From Pseudobutyrivibrio sp. (GTDB taxonomy: Bacteria > Bacillota_A > Clostridia > Lachnospirales > Lachnospiraceae): a stretch of 43,560 nucleotides of DNA. The stretch covers positions 1 through 43,560 of the forward strand of contig JAILNO010000108.1 in NCBI GenBank assembly GCA_024691465.1, read 5' to 3'. The position numbers were made by a program, and so were the translations under genes. The notes beneath the pieces are model-generated. The model searched no databases, was not told the origin of the DNA, and worked only from the letters and a program-made list of their open reading frames with translations. Below are positions 25,950 through 33,747 of this stretch, piece after piece (the stretch's first letter is position 1; each line of letters opens with the position of its first letter).

Positions 25950-26801
25950 ATGTTCACTGAAATGTTTACTAGAGATTCATCCCTTTCGTTTGAGGTGTTC
26001 CCTCCAAAGAAAGAGGACGAATTCGACAATTGTTACAAGGTCTTAGATTCGCTATCTAACCTTGACCCTGACTTCATAAGCGTTACCTATGGAGCAGGTG
26101 GTAGTCGTTCTAAGAAGACCGTTGAGATTGCATCATATATCCAGAATACTCTAGGTATCGATGCAATGGCACATATGACTTGCGTAGGGTCTACAGCTGA
26201 TGATATCTTAGCTGTCACTAATGACCTCAAGGAAGTTGGGGTTTCACATGTGCTGGCACTCAGGGGTGATAAGCCTCGTGACATGTCTGAGGAACAGTTT
26301 AACAATCGTATCTTTCCTCATGCCACCGACCTTATACGTTTCTTAAATGAGAATACATCACTTGATGTATCTGCTTCCTGCTATCCTGAGAAGCATCCTG
26401 AGGCTATCTCCATGGATTCAGATATAGCCTTCATGAAGATGAAGCAGGATATGGGTGCCAAGATGTTCATATCTCAGCTATTCTTCGACAATGCCGACTT
26501 CTACAGATTCGTAGAGCGAGCTGAGAAGGCCGAGATTACCGTCCCAATAGTAGCTGGTATCATGCCAATCACATCAGCTAAGCAGATAGGCTCCACTGTC
26601 ACTCTGGCAGGATCTTCTGTTCCTAAGAAGCTGGCAGATATCTGTGCCAAGTACGGTGAGTCACCTGATGACATGAGAGCAGCTGGTATCGAATATGCCA
26701 TCAACCAGATTCGCGATCTACGTAGATGCGGTATGGGACATATACATATCTATTGTATGAACAAACCTAAGATGACAGAAGAGATCTGTAGAGCCATATA
26801 G
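25950..26801 (+). CDS. metF: 5,10-methylenetetrahydrofolate reductase
   Basis: 283 residues of normal length. FEVFPPKKEDEFDN at the N-terminus, ISVTYGAGGS, VLALRGDKP and ASCYPEKHPEA are the conserved FAD/folate-binding elements of MetF. It reduces methylene-THF to methyl-THF for methionine synthesis. The ATG has AGGAGA 7 nt upstream. Divergent from the GH3 gene. No SAM riboswitch or T-box is visible in the 138-nt upstream region, though that region is AT-rich. Lysine codons are 16 AAG to 2 AAA. Its stop codon sits in the loop of its own terminator. Confidence 0.95.
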   Translation: MFTEMFTRDSSLSFEVFPPKKEDEFDNCYKVLDSLSNLDPDFISVTYGAGGSRSKKTVEIASYIQNTLGIDAMAHMTCVGSTADDILAVTNDLKEVGVSHVLALRGDKPRDMSEEQFNNRIFPHATDLIRFLNENTSLDVSASCYPEKHPEAISMDSDIAFMKMKQDMGAKMFISQLFFDNADFYRFVERAEKAEITVPIVAGIMPITSAKQIGSTVTLAGSSVPKKLADICAKYGESPDDMRAAGIEYAINQIRDLRRCGMGHIHIYCMNKPKMTEEICRAI

Positions 26802-26815
26802 CTCTACAGATTTTT
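26784..26815 (+). terminator. Terminator overlapping the end of metF
   Basis: 11-bp stem (26784-26794 with 26801-26811), 6-nt loop, then TTTT. The left arm is coding sequence and the TAG stop (26799-26801) falls in the loop and first base of the right arm. Confidence 0.85.
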
Positions 26816-26870
26816 AGTTTGTTCTAACTAATTTTCTTTGGAGATATTTTACCACAGTATCTGACTTATG

Positions 26871-26879
26871 TGCTACAAT
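26871..26879 (+). promoter_or_regulatory. Extended -10 promoter for cysE
   Basis: TGCTACAAT, i.e. TGn followed by -10 TACAAT (26874-26879). No good -35 is visible. The start site would be near 26886, 38 nt before the ATG. Confidence 0.5.
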
Positions 26880-26923
26880 GGTAACAATTCAACTACCTGT
26901 TAACACATAGATATGGAGTTATT

Positions 26924-27805
26924 ATGGATGGAAAGAAAATAGAGCAGGAGATGCTCGAAATTACAAAAGAATTAATCAAAGATTATAAGTCGGATAGAAA
27001 TATCGACAAGATGGATACATATCATCAGCCTAACAAGGACAGCATCATAGATATCACTATGAAGCTCCTTCGAATCGTATACCCTGGTTACTATCGTGAT
27101 CATGTATACAAGGTATATAACGTAGAGACCAATCTCAACACTCTCATGGAGGACGTAGTCTACAATCTCAATAAGCAGATTGCTCTAGTACTATGCTACA
27201 ACACAGCTTACTGCAATTGCTGTGATGATGACTGTGCAGCCAGAGCCGAGGAGTTATCTCTCGCGTTCCTTAAGAGGATTCCACATGTGAGAGCTCTGCT
27301 TGATACAGATCTAAGTGCAGCCTATGATGGAGATCCAGCTGCCACTTCTATAGATGAGATTATATTCGCATACCCAGGCATACTTGCCATCACCATATAT
27401 CGATTAGCTCACGAGCTATATCTACTGGGTGTGCCTATCATCCCACGTATTATGACTGAGTACGCTCACTCTAATACAGGTATTGATATACATCCAGGTG
27501 CCACCATCGATGAGTTCTTCTTCATAGACCACGGCACAGGTATAGTAGTTGGTGAAACTACAGTCATTGGTAAGAATGTCAAGATCTATCAGGGTGTTAC
27601 ATTAGGAGCCCTATCAACCAGAGGTGGCCAGAATCTTCGTGGTGTGCGCAGACATCCTACTATAGAGGATAATGTCACCATATATTCTAATGCATCTGTA
27701 CTAGGCGGTGAGACAGTCATAGGTCATGATTCAATCATTGGAGGCTCTACCTTCATCACTGAATCTGTACCACCTAATTCAAGAATCTATTACGATGTTA
27801 AATAA
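26924..27805 (+). CDS. cysE: Serine O-acetyltransferase
   Basis: 293 residues: a helical N-terminal domain (about 1-175) and a left-handed beta-helix of hexapeptide repeats (about 180-285), with the catalytic region HSNTGIDIHPGATI (His near 185) and DHGTGIVVGETTVIGKNV. It makes O-acetylserine from serine and acetyl-CoA, the cysteine precursor. The N-terminal domain is longer than in short Firmicute CysE and resembles the EpsC-type serine acetyltransferases. GGAG lies 6 nt upstream of the ATG. It is followed by a strong terminator. Confidence 0.93.
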   Translation: MDGKKIEQEMLEITKELIKDYKSDRNIDKMDTYHQPNKDSIIDITMKLLRIVYPGYYRDHVYKVYNVETNLNTLMEDVVYNLNKQIALVLCYNTAYCNCCDDDCAARAEELSLAFLKRIPHVRALLDTDLSAAYDGDPAATSIDEIIFAYPGILAITIYRLAHELYLLGVPIIPRIMTEYAHSNTGIDIHPGATIDEFFFIDHGTGIVVGETTVIGKNVKIYQGVTLGALSTRGGQNLRGVRRHPTIEDNVTIYSNASVLGGETVIGHDSIIGGSTFITESVPPNSRIYYDVK

Positions 27806-27807
27806 TA

Positions 27808-27840
27808 TAAGGCCCCGCGGTATACCGCGGGGCCTTATTA
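27808..27840 (+). terminator. Strong bidirectional terminator after cysE
   Basis: 13-bp GC-rich stem (27808-27820 with 27825-27837), tetraloop TATA, U-rich on both sides. It probably ends both cysE and the convergent gene at 27848. Confidence 0.92.
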
Positions 27841-27847
27841 TTACATG

Positions 27848-30124
27848 TTACATTCTAAGATATTCCATACCCTGTTTAACTTCATCTGGTACCACACCAT
27901 CATTCTTCTCAACCTTATCAATAATAGTCTTGAGATGATGTACGGCCTGGGATGTCTTAATCTCATGCCTTGATATGGCCTGCTCATACATAGGATGACT
28001 AGCTACCTTAGCACGGTATGCCTTAGAGAAGGTACAGTACTTGTTAAGGATAGCACGCTCCGCCTTATTAAGACGAATACTTCCCTGAGCCTCAAAATTA
28101 ATCCATATAGTATACTGCTTAGTAAATGCCTCACGCATATTGTTACGTGAAGACTTGAGCAATGTCTTAACCTTTTCTTTGTTCTCTGCTGATAGATCCT
28201 TATTCTTACGATAGAAAGTGAAGTAATCGTAGAAATCAGATGTAAGACACTCACTGGCAATATCATTCCATCTAGCACCCTGCTCCTTACGGCAGATTTC
28301 CCATCTGAATGCACCACAGCAGTAAATCATAAGCTTATCTATATCATCGAGAGTAAACATAGGGAATACGAAGCGGCCTGGACTATCTACCTTGATACCG
28401 CCACACTCCTGCCACATCATGGCACGCATACCTACGTTAGGAAGAATAATTATATCAGGCTCCACACGCTTGAGATATGCTTCACTCTTAACACCTGCAT
28501 CCATATCAGTGAAATATCCCTCACGCAGGAATATTCCATAGTCTACTTCCTCTATCTTAGCCATAGCCTCAGTAAGCTTAGCCTGGGTCATGAGAATACG
28601 CATAGGCTCCGCAGCGAAATCCTCCTTGGTAAGGACTGGACAGAATGAAGTCATCTTACCTGAAGTGGTTCTGTTAGAAGACTTGAAGAAGTTGTTAATC
28701 TCGAAGATAACCTTCTGCTCCTGATCGTTCATCCAATTCTGCATCTCAGACTCAGGAATATTACCAGACTTGCGCTCCTCTAATACGAATCCTCTGTAGT
28801 CTAAGTCCAGTTCATTCTTACTAGGCTCTCTCTCTGCAGCATATACTGCCCTTAGCCACTTATAAATGGTGAAGAAGTGGTCACTAGAACATAATGTATC
28901 TAACCTATCTACCAGATCAGCCAGCTCATTGGTAAGCTCCTCGCCCACTGCCTCGTAATCTATATAACCGAAGTTCAAGAACATGAGGATGATAGTATCT
29001 AACTCTCCACCCATGGCCTCGAATTCCAATGCTCTGAAGAATGTCTTGAGATAAATCTCATAGAATAGATCTACAGCCTTCTTACGAGCGCGACGCTCAT
29101 TATCCTCCTTGCCCTCTCTATCTGAAAGCGCAAGATATGCATCTAACTGCTTGCGGTACTCTGCTTGCTTGTCCTCATCTATCTCAGCGAACTCACATAT
29201 ATGCTCAAAGGTCTGTGTAAACTCAGCCTGCTTAAGCTGCTTAGCCTCATCAAATGCCTCTGCTGTAGCTTCGAAATCATGATTATTATACTCAGCCCAA
29301 CGCTCCTTAATTAAGGACTTGTTATAGAGTCCTGAAGTAGAAAGGAACTTGTATAACATCTTCATAAGCTTGATGATATTAGTCTGATCAGCTCCACGTT
29401 CAGCAGCATATATCCTAAGATTAAAGATAAGCTCAAACATATCACCCCTATCGGCTGATAGGAGGATAGGTGTGAATTCCTCTAAATAGAATCCCATGGT
29501 CTCAATGCACTCAATGGCGCGGGCCATGTAACCACAACTGATGCCAATGACACCTGCCACTATCTCGGTGCTCTTACCGTATATATTCTCAATCTCTCTA
29601 TTATCAACAGAATTAAGACTGTCTATATATCCATGCTCCCAAGGAAGAATCTCTCCCTTAAGCTCAAGTGCAGACATCTCCTCCAGCATAGGAATCTCTA
29701 CAGGTGTCATACCAACAGCACGACATATCTTGCGATACTCTCCATTGATTCCGCGACAATAATCAGTGAAGTCTCCAATAGACTTCTTGTGATCATCGTA
29801 TATTTTGAATACATCCCTGCACTGTCTAAAGGAACCCTTAGCAAAACCAAATATATACACTGGCTGCTCATTAAAAACAGCATCCAAATCCGCCATGGAC
29901 TTATAGCTGCACTTAATAACAGTGGAATCCTCTGAAACTGTGTAATCTGCATCGTATTCTAAATTGAGAGCATCAGATAATCCAGCTATGGTACCAGGAC
30001 CCAAGCTGAGGTGCTGGCCCTTCCAAAACTGGTCAATGTTCCCTTTTAGAATGACATACATACAATCTACAGGGTCACCTACATTCATTAACTTTGTGCC
30101 TTTTGCTATTGTAATAGGTTCCAA
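27848..30124 (-). CDS. Large protein with N-terminal cyclic-nucleotide-binding-like domain; C-terminal function unknown
   Basis: 758 residues from a TTG start. Residues 1-110 form a CRP-like beta-roll (VGDPVDCMYVILKGNIDQFW, LGPGTIAGLSDAL). The phosphate-binding cassette is degenerate: the usual GE-L and R-x-A residues read GLSDAL and DADY, so cNMP binding is doubtful. The remaining 650 residues look soluble and largely helical, with no DNA-binding, kinase or membrane segment I can name. Reading upstream to 30265 would put the start inside the upp terminator and before this gene's own consensus promoter, so the TTG at 30124 with AAGGAG 6 nt upstream is chosen. Monocistronic. Confidence 0.75.
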   Translation of the reverse strand: MEPITIAKGTKLMNVGDPVDCMYVILKGNIDQFWKGQHLSLGPGTIAGLSDALNLEYDADYTVSEDSTVIKCSYKSMADLDAVFNEQPVYIFGFAKGSFRQCRDVFKIYDDHKKSIGDFTDYCRGINGEYRKICRAVGMTPVEIPMLEEMSALELKGEILPWEHGYIDSLNSVDNREIENIYGKSTEIVAGVIGISCGYMARAIECIETMGFYLEEFTPILLSADRGDMFELIFNLRIYAAERGADQTNIIKLMKMLYKFLSTSGLYNKSLIKERWAEYNNHDFEATAEAFDEAKQLKQAEFTQTFEHICEFAEIDEDKQAEYRKQLDAYLALSDREGKEDNERRARKKAVDLFYEIYLKTFFRALEFEAMGGELDTIILMFLNFGYIDYEAVGEELTNELADLVDRLDTLCSSDHFFTIYKWLRAVYAAEREPSKNELDLDYRGFVLEERKSGNIPESEMQNWMNDQEQKVIFEINNFFKSSNRTTSGKMTSFCPVLTKEDFAAEPMRILMTQAKLTEAMAKIEEVDYGIFLREGYFTDMDAGVKSEAYLKRVEPDIIILPNVGMRAMMWQECGGIKVDSPGRFVFPMFTLDDIDKLMIYCCGAFRWEICRKEQGARWNDIASECLTSDFYDYFTFYRKNKDLSAENKEKVKTLLKSSRNNMREAFTKQYTIWINFEAQGSIRLNKAERAILNKYCTFSKAYRAKVASHPMYEQAISRHEIKTSQAVHHLKTIIDKVEKNDGVVPDEVKQGMEYLRM

Positions 30125-30136
30125 AAAAATCTCCTT
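30122..30136 (-). promoter_or_regulatory. TTG start and Shine-Dalgarno that set the 758-residue protein
   Basis: AAGGAG (30131-30136), 6-nt spacer, TTG (30122-30124). No ATG with comparable context lies in the first 20 codons. Confidence 0.75.
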
Positions 30137-30173
30137 ATGAGGGCATACTACCCCTATTGTTATAGATAATATA

Positions 30174-30202
30174 ATTATAGAAATGTCTGAAAAATCTGTC
30201 AA
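30174..30202 (-). promoter_or_regulatory. Perfect-consensus sigma-A promoter
   Basis: Reverse-strand TTGACA (30197-30202), 17-bp spacer, TATAAT (30174-30179): 12 of 12 consensus positions. Transcription should start near 30167 and give a leader of about 43 nt. Confidence 0.88.
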
Positions 30203-30235
30203 TAAATCCACATATTTTTCATAGTGTATTTGACA

Positions 30236-30263
30236 TAAAAAAGGGCTAACCACTGTTAGCCCC
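30236..30263 (-). terminator. Terminator of uraA-upp
   Basis: 8-bp GC-rich stem (30243-30250 with 30255-30262), 4-nt loop, then TTTTTT on the minus strand. Confidence 0.92.
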
Positions 30264-30273
30264 AAAATAGCTA

Positions 30274-30912
30274 TTATTTTGTACCGAAGATTCTATCTCC
30301 AGCATCGCCCAGACCTGGGCAGATGTAAGCATTCTCATTAAGCTCTCTATCGATGTGGCCGATGTAGATCTGTACATCTGGATGAGCCTCGTGAAGAGCT
30401 CTAACTCCTTCAGGAGCACCGATGATGGCCATGAACTTAATCTTCTTACCACCGTGCTTCTTAATAAGGTCGATTGCATCGATTGCAGAACCACCAGTTG
30501 CAAGCATAGGGTCTGTTACAACGATGAGACGCTCCTCGATAGGACTAGGAAGCTTGCAGTAGTACTCGTGTGGAATATGAGTCTCCTCATCACGATACAT
30601 ACCGATGTGACCAATCTTAGCTGTTGGAACAAGTCTCTGGATACCATTGACCATGCCAAGACCTGCACGAAGAATAGGAACGATAGCCATCTTACGACCA
30701 GCAATAACTGGTGCCATGCACTTCTCGATTGGAGTCTCACACTCGATATCAACTGTCTGTAAATCATTAAGGGCCTCAAATGCCTCAAGCATTGCTATCT
30801 CTTCAACAAGAGCTCTGAACTCTGCTGTTCCTGTGTTCTTGTCTCTTAACATTGTAATTTTGTGCTGAAGTAGAGGATGTGTAAGCTCTACTACGTTATC
30901 TAACTTTTCCAT
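30274..30912 (-). CDS. upp: Uracil phosphoribosyltransferase
   Basis: 212 residues of standard length. PRPP-binding loop [17 protein letters not shown] (about residues 130-146), [11 protein letters not shown] (about 80-90) and the C-terminal uracil-binding [17 protein letters not shown] are all present. It converts uracil and PRPP to UMP. AGGAGGTG precedes the ATG. It follows uraA by 56 nt, so uptake and salvage are linked in one operon. I found no PyrR-type attenuator in the gap. Confidence 0.96.
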   Translation of the reverse strand: MEKLDNVVELTHPLLQHKITMLRDKNTGTAEFRALVEEIAMLEAFEALNDLQTVDIECETPIEKCMAPVIAGRKMAIVPILRAGLGMVNGIQRLVPTAKIGHIGMYRDEETHIPHEYYCKLPSPIEERLIVVTDPMLATGGSAIDAIDLIKKHGGKKIKFMAIIGAPEGVRALHEAHPDVQIYIGHIDRELNENAYICPGLGDAGDRIFGTK

Positions 30913-30968
30913 TAGACACCTCCTAAATGTATTACTTTAATATGAAAAATCTAAATTGAGATTAGATG

Positions 30969-32324
30969 TTACCATCCTTCTTTATCAAAACGATAAGGCT
31001 CTGGATCGCCGTACTCATAATCGCGACCAGGAATAATTGCATTGAGAACAATACCTGCAATAGCTGCAATAGCAAGGCTTGTAAGTGTGATATCTGTAGA
31101 GCCTACTGTAAATGTAATTCCATCAGAGAAACCGAGACCACATACAAGGATAACTGCTGCAATAATAAGGTTACGAGAATGTGTAAAATCTACATGATTC
31201 TCAACTACGTTTCTAATTCCTATTGCACTAATCATACCATAAAGCATGAAGCTGATTCCACCTACGATTGCACTTGGCATAGTACCAATGATATCAGCCA
31301 TCTTAGGAATAAATGAAAGTACAATTGCATATATAGCTGCGATTCTAATTACCTTAGGATCGTGTACCTTAGAAAGCTCAAGTACGCCTGTATTCTCACC
31401 ATATGTAGTATTAGCAGGACCTCCGAAGAGTGCTGAAAGAGCAGTTGCAAGACCATCACCTGCAAGTGTACGGTGAAGACCTGGATTGGTAACGAAATCC
31501 TCTCCTACTGTAGCAGAGATAGCTGACATATCACCGATATGCTCCATCATAGTTGCAATGGCGATTGGTGCCATAACAAGGATAGCTGAAAGATTGAACT
31601 TGCATAAGATGAAATCTGGAAGTCCTACCCAAGCTGCCTCATTAACTACTGTGAAATCAAGGATGGCTGAGCCGTCAGCATTAGTCATTCCCATAGCATT
31701 GAAAATGATTGCGCATACATATGAAATTACTACGCCCATGAGAATTGGAAGAATTTTAAATAATCCCTTGCCCCATATATTGAATATGATTACAACTGAA
31801 AGTGCAATGATTGCAAGTAACCAGTTCTGTGAAGCATTGCTGATTGCTGATGGTGCAAGTGAAAGACCGATACAGATAATAATAGGACCAGTAACAACTG
31901 GTGGTAAGTACTTCATAACCTTCTTAATACCTACTAACTTAATAACTACCGCAAGCACTAAGTATAGTAGACCAGCTACCACAATACCGCCGCATGCATA
32001 TGGAAGCTTCTCACCCATTGTCATACCTTTGAAGATACCAGTATTAAGATTAGCTACTGTGTGAAATCCGCCAAGAAATGCGAATGAAGAACCAAGAAAA
32101 GCTGGAACTTTGAACTTAGAACATAAATGGAAAAATAAGGTACCGAGACCTGCGAAAAATAGAGTAACTTGGATTGAAAGACCCTCGCCTTCGAAATAAT
32201 TGTTAACCAAAATTGGAACTAAAATAGTCGCTCCAAACATTGCAAATAAATGCTGAAGCCCCAAGATTAACATTTTAGGCATGCCTAGCACTGAGGCATC
32301 CTTAATAGGTTCATGTGTGTTCAT
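30969..32324 (-). CDS. uraA: Uracil permease (NCS2 family)
   Basis: A 451-residue membrane protein with about 14 hydrophobic segments. LGLQHLFAMFGATILVPIL at the N-terminus, MAPIAIATMMEHIGDM and GGPANTTYGENTGVL are the substrate-site and structural motifs of UraA/PyrP nucleobase:proton symporters. It imports uracil for the downstream upp. GGGAGG precedes the ATG. Confidence 0.93.
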   Translation of the reverse strand: MNTHEPIKDASVLGMPKMLILGLQHLFAMFGATILVPILVNNYFEGEGLSIQVTLFFAGLGTLFFHLCSKFKVPAFLGSSFAFLGGFHTVANLNTGIFKGMTMGEKLPYACGGIVVAGLLYLVLAVVIKLVGIKKVMKYLPPVVTGPIIICIGLSLAPSAISNASQNWLLAIIALSVVIIFNIWGKGLFKILPILMGVVISYVCAIIFNAMGMTNADGSAILDFTVVNEAAWVGLPDFILCKFNLSAILVMAPIAIATMMEHIGDMSAISATVGEDFVTNPGLHRTLAGDGLATALSALFGGPANTTYGENTGVLELSKVHDPKVIRIAAIYAIVLSFIPKMADIIGTMPSAIVGGISFMLYGMISAIGIRNVVENHVDFTHSRNLIIAAVILVCGLGFSDGITFTVGSTDITLTSLAIAAIAGIVLNAIIPGRDYEYGDPEPYRFDKEGW

Positions 32325-32362
32325 GTTTTCCTCCCTTTTTAAATTTGCTTTAAACTTTCAAT

Positions 32363-32371
32363 ATTCTATCA
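32363..32371 (-). promoter_or_regulatory. Extended -10 promoter for uraA-upp
   Basis: Reverse-strand TGATAGAAT (TGn plus -10 TAGAAT, 32363-32368). The -35 region is poor, as is common with extended -10 promoters. Confidence 0.5.
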
Positions 32372-32408
32372 CAATAAGTTCCACAAAACTAGATATAAAT
32401 CTATTATT

Positions 32409-33191
32409 TTATAATCTGAATACATAATGTGCCACCAGTCCTATTGCAAGTAGATGAACTGGGTAAAAATAGTTAAAAGCATAGCGCATAATTCTAGAGC
32501 TACTACCCCTATTCCCCTGATAGAAATATATAGGTATCAGCATGAACAAGGCTGCCAATTCGCTATAGCTACAACCTAATGCAAGGATAAGTACTCCACC
32601 TGCAAAGGATGCTAATCGCTGAGATCTCGACTCTCCATATAGATAGTGCATCTCAACAATAGTAGCTACTCCTGCAAAATCATAGTCAGTCTTAAGAAGA
32701 TAAGCCAAGCCACAGCCTGCAATAAAAATCACTCCGCAGGCCAGAGATTTCATATAGCCGTCCATTAAATATTTATTATTGCTATGCTTAACATAGTCAA
32801 TGGCCTTGACAGTAAGAAGTCCAATCAGTAGGGTAAAAACTACATTATTATAATCCCAGTAGGATGGGTAGAAATTGATGCCATAATCAAAAGGAAACTC
32901 CGAAATAATGGCAAGTATAAAAAGCCTAAAGGCATACTTGGTAAAGTTCCTAGTGTGGTAGAATCCCTCTATCAAAAGGAAACAATATATAGGAAAAGCC
33001 ATGCGGCCCACTAATCTCATGAAATCATAGGCACTCATCCCAAATACTGTATAATCCCATCCATATATATATGAAAGATCATTGTATAGACCATAGGCTA
33101 CATGGTCTATAAGCATGGTTATGATGGCGATGAGCTTGAGGCCATTACCTGTAACCTGAAATTCCTTCTTATTAGATATCGTTAAATCCAT
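32409..33191 (-). CDS. TraX-family membrane protein
   Basis: A 260-residue membrane protein with about seven hydrophobic helices. NGLKLIAIITMLIDHVAYGL near residue 15 and RLVGRMAFPIYCFLLIEGFYHTRN near residue 60 are typical of the TraX family. TraX of the F plasmid acetylates pilin, but chromosomal Firmicute homologues have no assigned role and relate to membrane acyltransferases. No conjugation gene is nearby. Its ATG overlaps the stop codon of the KdsC-like phosphatase by one base, so the two are co-translated. Confidence 0.8.
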   Translation of the reverse strand: MDLTISNKKEFQVTGNGLKLIAIITMLIDHVAYGLYNDLSYIYGWDYTVFGMSAYDFMRLVGRMAFPIYCFLLIEGFYHTRNFTKYAFRLFILAIISEFPFDYGINFYPSYWDYNNVVFTLLIGLLTVKAIDYVKHSNNKYLMDGYMKSLACGVIFIAGCGLAYLLKTDYDFAGVATIVEMHYLYGESRSQRLASFAGGVLILALGCSYSELAALFMLIPIYFYQGNRGSSSRIMRYAFNYFYPVHLLAIGLVAHYVFRL

Positions 33192-33667
33192 TACTTAACC
33201 AACCATTCTATATAATCTCTCACGGCGCCCCTACCGCCATCCTTAGTAGACACGAAGTCAGAAAGCTCAATAACCTCAGCCACAGCATCGGCAGGACAGC
33301 CCACTGAGCCGCCAGCCTCCTTAATCCTAGACATGCAGTCATAGTCATTCATATCATCGCCTATATATGCGCAATTGCTAAGGCTATCGCCATTAGCCTC
33401 AAGAATCTCCATAAGCTTAGGGAACTTATCTGCTACATTCTGATGAATCTCAGTGATGCCCAGCTCCTGTGCCCTATTCTTAACTATATCGCTAGTGCGT
33501 CCTGTGATAATAACAGGCTCTATCCCATTAGGTCTGGCTATATGGCAGATGCCGTAACCATCCTTCGTATAGAAGGCCTTCATCATCTCCCCATTCTGAC
33601 CCATATAGATATGTCCATCAGTAAGGGTGCCATCCACATCCATCACTAAATACTTAATATTCTTCAT
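33191..33667 (-). CDS. KdsC/YrbI-like HAD phosphatase
   Basis: 158 residues of the capless C0 HAD type. The nucleophile motif is VMDVDGTLTDG (Asp10, Asp12), followed by IITGRTSDIV (motif II), KFPKL with the conserved Lys, and YIGDDMNDYDCM (motif IV). The family includes KDO-8-phosphate phosphatase and phosphatases linked to sialic-acid and other nonulosonate synthesis. A Gram-positive has no KDO lipid A, and no sugar-acid synthase lies nearby, so the substrate is open. The Shine-Dalgarno is buried in a 12-bp hairpin. Confidence 0.87.
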   Translation of the reverse strand: MKNIKYLVMDVDGTLTDGHIYMGQNGEMMKAFYTKDGYGICHIARPNGIEPVIITGRTSDIVKNRAQELGITEIHQNVADKFPKLMEILEANGDSLSNCAYIGDDMNDYDCMSRIKEAGGSVGCPADAVAEVIELSDFVSTKDGGRGAVRDYIEWLVK

Positions 33668-33672
33668 TAAAA

Positions 33673-33700
33673 AATCTCCTTAGAAAAATCTAAGGAGATT
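33673..33700 (-). terminator. 12-bp hairpin that is both terminator-like and covers the phosphatase Shine-Dalgarno
   Basis: Perfect 12-bp stem (33673-33684 with 33689-33700) with a 4-nt loop. On the minus strand the second arm contains AAGGAG, the ribosome binding site of the gene starting at 33667, and is followed by a T-run. It lies 48 nt after the NhaC-type gene, so it may end the dapA operon and control translation of the phosphatase. Confidence 0.7.
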
Positions 33701-33747
33701 ATACTACATATTATTAATTGGCTCTATATAAATAGAAAGAATACTAA

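Noticed and set aside
30125..30265. 47-residue N-terminal extension of the cNMP-domain protein
   Set aside because: It would begin with TTG inside the upp terminator and upstream of the gene's own consensus promoter.
30913..30968. PyrR attenuator between uraA and upp
   Set aside because: The 56-nt gap is too short and lacks hairpins or the PyrR-binding motif.
32409..33191. Integrated conjugative element, suggested by the TraX-like gene
   Set aside because: No relaxase, coupling protein, integrase or att-like repeats are present, and chromosomal TraX-like genes are common in Firmicutes.
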